Of a DNA stretch of 64,000 nucleotides, positions 37,001 through 48,532 are shown in pieces. Position 1 is the first letter of the stretch; every line of letters begins with the position of its first letter. A model generated the notes under the pieces. It saw only the letters and a list, made by a program, of their open reading frames with translations, had not been told where the DNA came from and did not search any database. This DNA comes from Tetradesmus obliquus (taxonomy: Eukaryota > Chlorophyta > Chlorophyceae > Sphaeropleales > Scenedesmaceae), in the NCBI GenBank assembly GCA_030272155.1, contig CP126193.1:3348001-3412000 (forward strand), in the 5' to 3' direction. The translations under genes and the position numbers were made by a program.

Positions 37001-38111
37001 AGGGTTGCAGCAGCAGCAGCAGCTGGCCAGGGTGCAGCGCACCGCGTGCAAGTTGACCTTGCTTGTTTTATACATGTGAGTTCAAATAGTTGTGTACTAA
37101 TTCACTTGGCTGACTTACATTACTGGTCCTTGCTGCTGCTGCTGCTGCTGCCGCTGTTGCGTTGTCTGTGCTGCGCAGCCATGCTGCGCCTCAAGGCTGA
37201 GCGCGAGGCAGCGCAGCGTGCCGAGGAGGAGGCGTTCAGGCAGTCAATGATGGCCAAGTTTGCAGAGGACGACAGGCTGGAGCAGCTCAAATCACAGAAG
37301 CGGCGCCTCAAGGTGAAGAGAACCCCACTGACGCACACGCACAATCATAGTGCACTGGTGTAGTGATGCCGCAGCTGTTCCCTGCTAGAGGGTGCACATC
37401 ATGCCTGGTCTGCAGGAAAGCCAGCATCAGTCCATTCACGCGATAAATCTGGGGTACAACCCGCTGTGTGTGCTGTGTGGCGTCCGGCTGCAGGTTGCTG
37501 AGCACAAGCGTGCAGTGGACAGGATGCTGGAGGAGAAGCGTGAGCGCTACGAGGAGGCTCGCAGGGCTGAGGAGGCAGAGGCGGCAGCCAGGTGCGCAGC
37601 AGTGCTGGGCAGCTGTGCTAGCGACTGGGCACTGGCAGAGTTTGGCTCTAGTCACTGCGTGCAGTCACATGCAGTGGATGTTCATCAAACAGTATCTACA
37701 AAGTTCCTGACACAGCATGAAGGGTCAGCAGCACATCAGTTGTTAAAAGGGAACCGCGCTCCCCGCATCAAAGCAAGAGTACCGCACCATACCGCGAACA
37801 TAACCGTCATCATCTTTGTGTGCATTTCAACAATCTGTAACAGTAACTGCACCTCTCCAGCAGGCTGGTGCATGCCACCAACGCCGGTTGCTCACAACCT
37901 TGCGCTGGCTGTTGTGCTGCTGCCCTGCAGGCAAGCTGCTGAGGCGGCCCGTGCAGCCATCATCGCTGATGAGCGCCGCAAGCTGCTGCTGCAGGCGGCT
38001 GATCTGGCGGAGTTCCTGCCGCCAGGCGCAGTCAAAGACAGGCAGGAGCTGGAGCTCATGCGCCAGCACGCAGCAGCAGCAGCCAAGCAGCAGCAGTCAG
38101 GGCGATTCTGA
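34043..38111 (+). CDS. MNS1: MNS1 / CFAP127-like axonemal coiled-coil protein (trichohyalin-plectin homology)
   Basis: Twelve exons are proposed: 34043-34073, 34239-34299, 34554-34680, 34942-35084, 35352-35463, 35769-35876, 36077-36214, 36369-36581, 36835-36961, 37179-37312, 37494-37591 and 37931-38111. They give 490 residues in phase, close to the 495 of human MNS1. The first exon (MGSNRGQLAR) is chosen because its phase and donor fit. The protein is one long charged coiled coil, with blocks such as EEEYLIDLMHEEEMAEKRR and FRQSMMAKFAEDDRLEQL. The end, RRKLLLQAADLAEFLPPGAV, corresponds to the 'L..YLPKG' end of MNS1. In Chlamydomonas and animals this protein lies inside doublet microtubules of the axoneme. 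CFAP45 and CFAP53 are related alternatives. Confidence 0.8.
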
Positions 38112-40844
38112 GGCTAGTGACGTGACCATGCAAGATTGCTGCGCCGCAGCTGCTCTGGAGGCTGTGACAACAGTGCTGCTTGCTGGGCACAGGTTAATAG
38201 CAGCTGCTGGGAAGGGGACACGTCTCTGTCCTTCAGGAAGCACGCTGGCAGCGTGCTGCACCACTGTGCCGTTGACGATCAAGTACTGCAAGATTAAGAT
38301 GTCCGTGGTTGCGAGGAGCCTGGCTAGGTTTGCAACACGCTCTGCAAGCAGAGGAATGGATGGTGTTCCATTTGGAGGGTCTTTTGGGGAGGCCCCGTGT
38401 TGCTCCAATGCTGTTCTCTGGCAACATCTTGCAGCTGGGTATGTCGTGACCCTGTTGATCAACAATGCTGTGATTGATGCAAATATCCGTTCGTTTGCAT
38501 TTTGTTTTGCACGAATGACACTGTCAGGGCATGCTGCTGGTGTCAGTGCCGCGCTAGAGACAACTTAAAGGGGTGTATAAAGGGTTACAACGTATTGTAT
38601 TCTGAGAGCCAGGTAACTGAGTGAGCGGAGGGTATCTCGCAAAGACAGTGCTTGAATCACCATAGATCTCTACGGTCAAGGTGTACCAAGGTTGAAGTGC
38701 ATGCAGCACTCCATCCCTCCCATGCAAAACAGTCACACCAGCCTGTGCCAATGTTACAGCGTCCTTTGACCAACCGTACGTTGTGGCCAACCACCGCAGA
38801 CAACTTCTTCATATCATATCTGAAGTTAATTTTCTCGCACACGGCCGATCATCAAAGCCGACTGCAGCCATCTTCGTGGCACAAGCAGTGACACAAACAG
38901 CCATACCAGCAGCAGAGCCCTGCTCGTCACGAAACAAGGCCAGGCTGTTCCCATGCCACACAGCCAGACAGACAACAGCCCCCGAGCCACGAGCATCAGT
39001 TGGCTCAAACACCCATTGGTGCATTAGCAAGCAGCCAGTCAGAGAAGCAGGTATCCTGGACAAGGCGCCTTGCATCACAGCTGAGCACCTGCTACACACA
39101 TGCCAAAAATGGTTCTTCACTTTGATCCGATATGCAGCACACACATACCAGGTCAACTGTGCGCTGACCGTGCACCACGACATGCGCGGGTGCTGTCCTT
39201 AAACTTGGCAGCAGCATCTGCTGGTCCACAGCACGCAGTAGCTGTGCGCCACAGAGGGTGTGCCACACACACCATGCACAACTCACTGCCAGACCTGATC
39301 AGCCACACAACCGCACATCACCCACCACGAAAGTCTCGGCCAAGTCATGCACAGAACACAACACCACACATGCCGCGCAAATCTCCAACAGCACATGGGG
39401 CCGACGTAGCATGCTCAGCAAGGTTCCTAACACTGTCTGCAGCATCATGACAACCCTTCCCCGCAGCGTCATCATTATATATGACGGGATGCTTGCCGTA
39501 AGAAGGCAAGAGGTCAAGCATTCCGAGCCAGCCGACTGTACAATAGCTTTACAAACAAGCTGCACAACTGCTGACCATTCAGCTGCAAGGAAGGGACTCA
39601 GTGCATCATATCAGTGCATGGGACCAACGCCAGCACACCACATGCCAAGCACATCATTCTCAGGGCGCAGAAGTGCAAGCTTTGTGTCACGAGTTCGACA
39701 AACTGCAGAGCCTGTCCAGAGTGCAATATCACGCGCTAAGTATCCTGATGCTGATGAAATCAATGACCTGCAGGGTGTACAGTACTGCAGGCCTGTGTGA
39801 CATCATGGATGGGATGTCACCAGCCGTTGGGGCTGACTCCAAACAATTCCTCCGGTCCCAGCTCACTACACGCCATAGTGGCCAACAAGCACATCACAGT
39901 GCTGTGTTGGCCACCAGCAATGATCAAAGTAGGTCAGAGCAACCAGGCAATGTGCAGAACCATGAGGTGCACATCATCCACAGCATGACACATGCAACCC
40001 TGCAGACACATCACACACACATGCATGATGCAAACACCGCAGGCGTATCACTAATGCTGCAACAGCAGCAAGGCCACATGTTAAGGCCTCCAATGTGTGT
40101 AAATAGCAAAGCTGACTGACACAACTCAGGGCAGCTGAAATGATATGCTCATATTGTCCGCTGTAGGGAAGTAATCAAGCACATGCACGGCTGGAACCCA
40201 CTCCAAGTATCCTAAAGGTGAAGGCAGTAGCCAGGTTGAACAAGAACAAATCAATCCAGACACGGCGCTTGCAGATGGCTAGCGGCCGCCTGTCACTGTG
40301 CTAGCTGCAGCAGTGCACATGAGCAGATGCTTCATGCTCACTGCTGCTGAACAGAACCCAAATTGGTGAGCAGCAACTGCAGCACCAACACCCCGAGCCG
40401 CTCCTGCATGGTGTGCCTGCACACAGCAGCTGCTGCTAGCTCTGCTGCAGAGCAGTGCAGCCACTGCGCTGCCGGCTTTGTAGACACCATGGACAGCAGA
40501 ACACTCTCCCTCGTGAGGCTTGGCATCACTGTATGCCAAGCCTGTTGAAGCATCCATTGAGTTTTTATGCTGGCTGCCGATAGCAACCAGCACGTAAAAT
40601 GTCACTGGCACACACATACAAACTGCGCCAACAGGTGCAGTAATAGTTTTAAGCAAGCAAGCTCATCTTCATCCCCACCCCTCACCGGGCGGCCAGAAAC
40701 ATCTGTCAACAGCTGCTGCGACATATCAGGTGAAATGCTGACAGCCGCTGCAGAAGGCAGCATATGTTGCGACACAGCCAACAAGGTCTCCAACTGCCTT
40801 GCGCACATACCACCTGCTGAGCCATCCGTGCGGTTGCTAGGCGC
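38112..40844. other. Long intergenic stretch, no gene seen
   Basis: These 2.7 kb lie between the 3' ends of MNS1 (+) and the 156-residue protein (-). Open frames of up to 180 codons near 39258-39800 and 39601-40119 have no domain signal and atypical composition (rich in His, Thr, Gln and Ser). No transposon ends were recognised. Confidence 0.5.
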
Positions 40845-41572
40845 TCAAACGGCAACGCCGGTGACTGAGCGCTCGCCACAGTTGATCTGCTTCACCCGCA
40901 GCTCGCGCTCAATCGCCTCGGCCCTGTAGCTGCTGAGCGACTCGCTGTGGTTGTGGTTGCAGCAGCCGCGGCGCCGCAGCGGGTTGTCAAACACAGGAGG
41001 GTTGGCCATCATTGCACAGCTGTCCCTGCACTTGCAAGAGAGGCGCAAGTAGCAGCAGTAGCAGCGGAGATGCTAAGCAAAATGTTGGCAAAAAGGCACG
41101 CAACAGTGCATCCATGCAAACACTCTATACATATCTCCTGCAAGCGTTAACAGTTGAGAACACCATTGCACGCATGTATAACCTGCCTTGATACAGACCA
41201 GTCTGTACTACAAAGGTGCAGGAGTTGCATTCCAACATCGCAACTAGTGCTGCCTCCTAATGATTGAGTAGTGATGACCCACCTGAGACTGCTGCGCTCC
41301 TCCAACAGGTGCATGGCTGGCAGGCTACGGCGCCGCAGGCGATCGCGCGCCTGCTGCAGCTGCTGCTGCTCCGCAAAAGGGCTGATAACATCGCAGCTGT
41401 CGTTGCTGCTGCAGCTCGTGGTTGCCAAGCTGGCTGCCTGGCTGACGGCCGCCAGAGGAGCTGTGATGGGGGCTGGGACAGCAACAGACTCTTCAGTCAG
41501 AGCCAGGCGCCGCATGCTACTGCTGCTGGCACACTTGCCGCTAGCCTTGAGGCTCTTGAAAAACCACACCAT
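40845..41572 (-). CDS. Small two-exon protein, unknown
   Basis: Exons 41283-41572 and 40845-41025 on the minus strand join in phase to code for 156 residues, with a GTGGGT donor and a GTGCAG acceptor. The start MVWFFKSLKASGKC is the first ATG of the frame. The middle is Ser/Ala-rich with a Gln-rich helix followed by basic residues (RDRLRRRSLPAMHLLEERS). The second exon reads NPPVFDNPLRRRGCCNHN and ends in a charged helix (YRAEAIERELRVKQ). No signal peptide or membrane segment is seen, and no family is recognised. It is divergent from the senescence-domain gene. Confidence 0.6.
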
Positions 41573-42257
41573 TGTGATTACTGGATGCTTGTAGCCTGCA
41601 TGACAGCCGGGCAAGCAGCGAAACGCGTCAGTTTATGAGCGATGACCCGGGTCTGCTGCTCCCGGTGAATGCTGCGACAGTTCAACAACGCACGCACTCC
41701 CACTAGGCATGCCATGCAACAGTGAACAGCAGCATAACTAAGCACTGAATAGATCCCGGTGTGCCCTTGTGCATCGCTGGGCAGCCAGCTGGCCAAGCAG
41801 GTGCAGCTCGCGCATGACAGCTCCTCGACATCTCACCTTTGCAGCACCAAGGCAGCAGGCTGGCAGGAGTTAATCTTGCAGGTGCGTAGATACAAACTGT
41901 GCTGCAAAGCAGTCAAAGTCGCACGCGGCCCTTCTAGTTTATGAAAGACTTGTGCAGCGCTACTGGTGTGAATGGGTTTACTTGTGCACGCAATTGACAA
42001 TGGAAAAGTTTTGTATGTGCGAAGCGTCTGCAGCGGCCAGCCTATACATGCCGGGACTGTGACTGTCATACGCTGATCATGGTAAGACCTTACCAGAAGG
42101 TGCAGATGGGGGAAGGTCAGAGCTGCGCTGTTTCCCTGATCGTCACGTTTGACGTTTAGGCTGCTGCGTGTCTGCTGCCAAGGAAGGTGAAGCTCGACCG
42201 TATCAGAAGGAAGCTGCCCTGCACTGTTGCACCCTACGCTAGCGCATAAAACTAAGA
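41573..42257. promoter_or_regulatory. Divergent promoter region
   Basis: These 685 bp separate the starts of the 156-residue protein (-) and the senescence-domain protein (+). No specific motif is claimed. Confidence 0.4.
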
Positions 42258-45138
42258 ATGGGAGCACATGCGGAAATTTTGGTGTCAGTTCCGGGTGCTG
42301 AGCTGCATAAGGTGGGTCCTGCGTGAATGACGCAACTGAAGCCAGCACAGCAGTGCTGAAGTACCAACTGCTGCAACCTGCGTTGGCTTCCACTTCAGCC
42401 TTTGGTGATTGTGCTGCCGTTCAACCCCGTAGGTCGAGAACAATGTGCAGACTGTGCTGGCAGCTGGCGAGTTCACTGTGCAGCTTGTAGGCCCAGATGC
42501 AGCTGCTGCCGCTGCTAGCGGAGCGTCAGTTGACCCACAACAGCTGCGCGTGGAGGCAGCAGTATCTTCGAAGCAGGCCAGAGTGGCGTTCCCGCTGGGG
42601 AAGCACTTACCAGCTCTTAAGGCAGCAGGCACTATCTACAGCTTTGCGCTGGAGCATGTCCGCACAGAGTACTACATCCTCATCCTACCAGCAGGTGCGC
42701 GCTGCATGTTGGTTCTTGTTGAAGCTATCGCTGCAGGTGCATTGATGCATGGATGTGCTGATGCAGGCTGTTTTTGCATGGGGCTGCATGCCTGCAGCTT
42801 GCGGCGGCTGGCGTGCAGCTGGCATGTGCTGCCGGCATGAGCAACTGCTCAGTTATGCAGGCGGAAGCTGCATGGAACACGTGTGCATGCATGCATGATG
42901 TGTCAGCTGGCGCCACAGTATGTGTTGATGATATACGATACCATTCTATCGCACCTCAAGGTGTGTATGGTATGGCTGGCTATGTTGCAGCATGAGCCTG
43001 GCTGATGGCTCAGCTGCATGAGGTCTAGGCACCCTCGTGCTTTGCCTGCCACCTTGACGACCCTTGCTGCTGCCTGCCCTTCCCTTTTCTGCTACCCAAT
43101 GACATTGTGTGTTTCATTTCACCATCAGACACACCTGCTGAGGTGCTGGAAGCTGTCAATGATGTGCTGCATGACAGCTGTGCATTCAGCACAGCCAAGC
43201 AGGTGAGTGCAGGGCCAGCGAGGCATCAGGCATGCTATCGTGTACATGTGCCTTTTACTTAGCTGCTGCTCACATTGCAACCAGTACTCGTGCGCTTGAC
43301 TGGCAGGTTCCATCGTTCAACATGTTCCTGTGATCATCAAGCTGTTCCAGCTTCAATTGTTGGTTTGAACAGTGCTGCTGTTTGTGTGGTTTTTCAGGTG
43401 GATGCTGCTTATGAGGAAGCTGACAACCTGAATGGCCGCAAGGAGGCAGCAGCACTGCAGGCAGCAGAGGCAGCAGGCAGCACGCCAGCAGCAGCAGCAG
43501 GCCAGGCAGCAGCAGCAGGCACTGCACCTGGCCACCCCCAGCTGCCATCCAGTGGCAAGCAGACCACAGCTGACAAGGTGGCAGCCGGGCTGGTGCTTGG
43601 TGGTGCTGTGGTGGCAACAGCAGTGGGCAAGGCTGCAGCAGCGACTGCTAACGCCATCAGCAGCTACGCCAGCAAGCAGGCGGCCAACGGGAAGCCAAAT
43701 GAGAAGCCAGCCACCATCTCGCCCACCTTCAAGACAGGGTGCGTGCTGTTTGGCAGTGTGAAAGATGAAACGTCTGGGTGCCTAGCTGTATACTGTTGAG
43801 CTCCAGCACGTTTGGATGTAGCAAAAGCTTAAACCTTAATTTATGTGCCTAGCAGCTGTTGTGCGCTTTGATTGTTGTCCAGGCAATCCTGCAGCTGGCA
43901 TGCCGCTTGCTGTATAGCCGTGTTGCAAAGCTCCCCGCCAGCGATCCCTCTGAGCATCAAGGTCACAGCAAGATGTTGCTCGTGGCTTCAAGCGATATGC
44001 TCTTCCAGCTGGCTCCTGACAGCAGCGGCAATGCCTTTTGCGCACTGCTTACCCATGCAGGTTGGCAGTCGCAGGAACAGTCGCCAGCAGTGCAGCATAC
44101 GTCACCGGCAAACTTGCTGCCCTCGTGGGTCAAGCCTCATACGCCACAGCTCTAGCCATCGCCAAGTCTCTGCCAGGACACAAGAAGCAAGCCAAGCGCA
44201 GCAGCGGCAGCAGCAGCGAGATCGTGACGCCGGAGGAGCGCTCCGCGCTGCACACTGTGGGTGCTGCTGGGCTGGTGGCGTTTGTGGACGTGTATGACAG
44301 CCTGGAGCAGGCGGCAAAGGTGGTGCTGGCGCAGAGCGGAGATGCGACCACGCAGTACATCAGATACAAGTGAGTGGGGCTGCCTGCAGTTGTCGGGGGC
44401 ACAGGGGGTGCGGTACTGCATGCTGCGCATACAAAAGTTGGAGAGGACTTGGGTGGCTGTGCATGTGGCATGTGGGGTTGGTTCTGCTGCTGCTAACAGA
44501 GAGTTTGCTTGTGCAGTTTGTGTATTAGCACAACAGCAACCCAGTTAACCTGGTTGACCTGACAAAGCACACCTGCTACCAGGACTCTTTTCAACTACTG
44601 CCGATTTTGCTGCTGATGCTATTGGTGCAGGTATGGTGAGGAAGCAGGCCAGGTGGCTCAGAGCAGCGTGCCCATTGCGCAGGACATGCTGTCAGCCACC
44701 ATGAACTTCTCACGCCTGGGTGCCCGCGCCATCATCTCCAAGACAGCCAAGCATAGCGCCAGCGCATACCTCAAGAGCACCATGGCAGGCATCCACCCAG
44801 ACGAGCAGGCAGCAGCCAAGCTGGCAAAGTACCAGCAGCCGCAGCAGCAGCAGGCGCAGCTTGCTTACGCTGGCATGCAGCCAGCTGTCGGCGCTCCAGC
44901 TGTTGCCGGTACGTCACACGGCGCGTATCCACCGGGCACTTTTGGGGGCGAGCAGCTTGGCAGGGCAGGCTCCAGCAGCATGCTGGCGAGTCCCTACCCA
45001 CTCGGCTCATCTGCTGCTGTTGCTGCTGGTGGCAGTGCTGCGCATGCGGGCGCTGTCGCGCCAGCTGGCTTCAACACGGCAGCAGCGCAGCATGCGGCAC
45101 GCATGGGAGGCGCGGCAGGCTCGCCGAGCCGCAGGTAG
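42258..45138 (+). CDS. Senescence/ERD7-spartin family protein
   Basis: Six exons (42258-42311, 42433-42694, 43129-43202, 43398-43738, 44061-44369, 44631-45138) give 515 residues, all in phase. The start MGAHAEILVSVPGAELHK matches the 'LLTIPG..LHLID' opening of plant ERD7 proteins. AAGEFTVQLVGP and ARVAFPLGKHLPALKAAG follow like the family's 'GD..I.RL' and 'VQWPL.KDE.AVKLD' blocks. The Senescence domain begins at TADKVAAGLVLGGAVVATAVG and ends with the RYKYGEEAGQVAQSS block. Family members are stress-induced and bind membranes or lipid droplets; spartin shares the domain. An Ala/Gln/Pro-rich tail is added. Confidence 0.85.
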
Positions 45139-46660
45139 ACAGGCGGTGGGACTTGCTGGTGTTTGGGGATCTGTTCCTGCAGTTGCTGAAATGCAGCTTG
45201 TTTTCACTTGTATTGGGCAGCTTTTGATGGCAGGCGTCGCTGCTGTTGGGCTTGCTGTGCCTGCAGCAATGCATGCATGACTGCGAGGTGTGCCTGTGGC
45301 ATTGGTTTTGAAACCAATTCAATTCAGTGCAGTGAAGCACTTTGGGTGAACCTTGCCTCGAAACAAACTCAACCTCTGTCATGTGTCTCGTTGCCAACAG
45401 GGAGTTTGCAGAGTTGTTTGACTTGATGCCTTTTGGTGCGGCTGTGTTGTATCATATGTGCTGCTGTCATCAACGGCACACAGCAGATCCTGGAGGTGAT
45501 TCAGTTGATGTCTTCTTCGCTCGTAGCACTGTGCGTGTGAGTGCTTAGGGGGTTGGGCAACCGGAGCTCACTTGCCCAGGATCCTCAACCGCCACGCCTT
45601 GGCGACTTGTATCAAGTGATGATTCAATTGATGTGTGCGCTGCCGCAGTATGTGCAAAAGGACAGTTTGAGGCATGGTAGATGCACAACTGTGCACCTGC
45701 ACCCCGTGTATTGCATTCATGAGTGCAATCCAGGGCATTGCCTGCAGTGCCCATCTGCTGCTGCCGGTGACATTTTGGCTGTGCTGAAGTTACTGGGGCT
45801 TGTCAAGCTTCTGATGCTTGTTGCATGTGACAGCGTGGTCAATTGTGTTGCTCGCTGTGTGCGCTGTGGCTCTTGCCATCACAGCAGTGACTGCCGCTGC
45901 TGGCCACCAGCAGTGTAAAATCGAACAAAGCGACTATGGTACACCTGTGTATGCAGGGCTGGCACGTAAACTTGCAGAACAAATGCGGTCGTTTGTTTAG
46001 GCTGAAGCTTGCAGACAGAGCTAAACCACTGGCAGTGCCGCAGGGTGCCTCTGTCTGCATTGTCTCAGTCACACTTGTGAGCTGGCAAGCAACCTCTGCA
46101 GCTAGTCAGGGGGTAAATGGATGTTGTTCCTGTCAGTGCTGCTTTGCTAGGTTGGTCTACACAAGCTGGACATTCTTTACGAAGCAAGCACCTGTTTGGT
46201 GGCGTCAACCCGCTCACTAGCTGCACGACGGTTTCGTAACTGGTAGGGCGCTCACTATCACAATTTGTGAGCGGATCAAATTTCATGTTTTAGTTGCATT
46301 CGTTTGCACGTATGCGAGTTCTGCAACACAGCTGCTGCTTAGGAGTTCGCCATCGTCAGGACCTGCCATAGATGGCTGCCACAGAAGAAGCCCTGAAACG
46401 CCTTGACCGGATACGGAAAATTATTTAAGCGTACTGCATGTGTTTGAGAGCGCTTGTACGCGACTGGCTTTGCTCGAGAAAGAAAGCGCAGCAGGCAGTG
46501 TGTCAACTGACACACTCGTGAGTGTGTGATGACTGACAACGATCTCGATGCGGCGCATTCTTGGTTTCAAACTCATCACTCATCGACAAAGTCTGCACCA
46601 GAGCACTGCTGTGTATCTTGGGTGTCACTGGCTCCTCCAGACGTTCCAGACCCGTACAAA
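45139..46660. other. Intergenic, no gene seen
   Basis: This 1.5 kb follows the senescence-domain gene and leads into the small secreted gene. No conserved frame is seen. Confidence 0.5.
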
Positions 46661-47764
46661 ATGGCTAGGTTCACCACGGTGCTGCTGCTCGCAGTCATTG
46701 CCAGCGTAGCCATCCACGGTGAGCAATATTGCGTTGCTATCTACTTACAACGGTCTGGCAACGCGTACACTTGAGCAGTGTGCGAGCAAAGTCCGTCCAC
46801 CTGCACTGGCTGGACACCTCCCTGACAGCACCGTTGATGCTGGATGTTTATCGTCAGCACGCTTGATATGATGTAAAAATACTTTGATACGTGTTTGTTT
46901 CTGCATGAATTGCTGTGCAACCTCTCTGCTGAGCTTGGGCAAATGCCGAATGAGTCAGAACAAATGTACAGCAGTGGATCACGCAGGCCAACCACAGCCT
47001 GACATACCCTGCACCTTCTGCATTCTTCTGAAGCCTTTTTAACCTACAGGATGGACTGACGTTTTTGGGTTTTTGCTGACCTGGCAACCTGCTATTGCGG
47101 CTGCTGCAGCTGCTGATGGCCAGGGGGTGCTGGACTCGGTGAAGAATGCAGCCACCAGTGCTGTTGGCACCGTGACAGGCGGCGCCAAGAACACCACCAA
47201 GGCGGCTGCCAACACCACCACCAGCATCACCAGCAAAGTCACCACTGCAGCGACAGATGCAGTCAAGGGCGTCGCAGGCACAGGTAGGTACTGCTGATGC
47301 CTTCAAGTTGGGGGTTGCGTGCAGATGCTGAGTGACCGTCGCTCGCGCAGTGACTGCGCTGCGTGCCACGGCTGCCGCTGCCAACTGTAGTTGCTGAGCC
47401 ACTACCACAGCAGGCTCTAACACAGTAACTAAACAACTTTCATCCTTGCGTACTATAACTCATTCAGATGTGCTCATTTGGGGGCATGGATTGACATGGT
47501 CAGGATATGTGCGCACAGCCAGATCGCCCTCCACTAACTTGTGTTGCTGCTGCTGCCACTGCACTGGCTGGTACCGTACCAGTGACAAACACCGTCACCG
47601 GCGGCGGTGTGACCGGTGCTATGGCAACAGCTGCAGTCAACAAGAAGATTGATGCCGCAGCCGCATCAGTGACCGGCACGAAGAGCAGTGCTGCTGCATC
47701 AGCCAGCTCCCTTGCCGTGACAACCGCTGCCGCAGCAGGCTGCATGCTGCTGCTGCTGTTGTAG
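46661..47764 (+). CDS. Small secreted, probably GPI-anchored protein
   Basis: Three exons (46661-46718, 47110-47283, 47523-47764) code for 157 residues in phase. The start MARFTTVLLLAVIASVAIHA is a signal peptide. The mature part is Ala/Thr/Val-rich with sequons (NTT) and repeats of VTGG/TSAVGTVTGG type. The C-terminus, small residues (SASSLAV) followed by a terminal hydrophobic stretch ending GCMLLLLL, is typical of a GPI-anchor signal. It should sit on the outer face of the plasma membrane or in the wall. No family is recognised. Confidence 0.65.
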
Positions 47765-48532
47765 ACCTCACAGCAGACAGCTCTAAGTTGCAGTGCTGAC
47801 GTCGTGTGTGATCAGAATTCAGGCAGACTATTGGTATGCTTGCGCGCTGAGGTGTTGCAGCCTGAAGCTTGCTCACTGACAGGATCCTGTGAGCTCCGGA
47901 GCTCCTGTCTAAACACGCACTGAATGCTGGCAGCGCCAAGCTTGCGGCATAACTGGCCATTTTGAGCCGGCCTTGGAACTTGGGTGGCTTTTGGGGGCTT
48001 GACTCCGGTGATTTAAACTTTGACATGGACGTGGGAGACCTCGGGCTAAGTCGACATGTTTTACACTTATGCTGTTGCCATGTCTGAGTGTGTGACAGAC
48101 ACTGCTATTTGGGCGGAGCCTCTCAACAGCTCACCAAAATTGTAACACGAATGCATTTCCATATGGTACATCTTGCTTCATCAACATCATATCATCGGCC
48201 AAGCCACAAGATATGCCACCAGTCCTGACACATGGCATGCTGTGCGCATGCGTGGTGCGCATGTGAAGCTGCGTGGCATGGTACCGCGCTGCACACACCA
48301 GCAACCTGCCACACAGGGCATCAGCTTCACACACACATGCTCAGCGACGCCAAGCTGCTGACATATGCCCGGCTGGCCAGAGCAGTGCTCTGTCGCGCAC
48401 AATTCCGTGGCACAAGAAACCTATTAAGGTGCCAGGACCCACATGTAACTTCCCTTTCTTAAATTGCAACTCCTCTGTCAGCATCGCCATCATCATCACG
48501 CCAACAATCATTGATAGCCACAAGGCAGCCAG
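47765..48532. other. Convergent intergenic region
   Basis: These 768 bp hold the 3' ends of the GPI-type gene (+) and the BTB gene (-). A TGTAA motif lies near 48139. No further gene is seen. Confidence 0.5.

Noticed and set aside
39258-40119. Two overlapping plus-strand frames of 170-180 codons
   Set aside because: They overlap each other in different frames, lack domains and look like chance open frames in stop-poor sequence.
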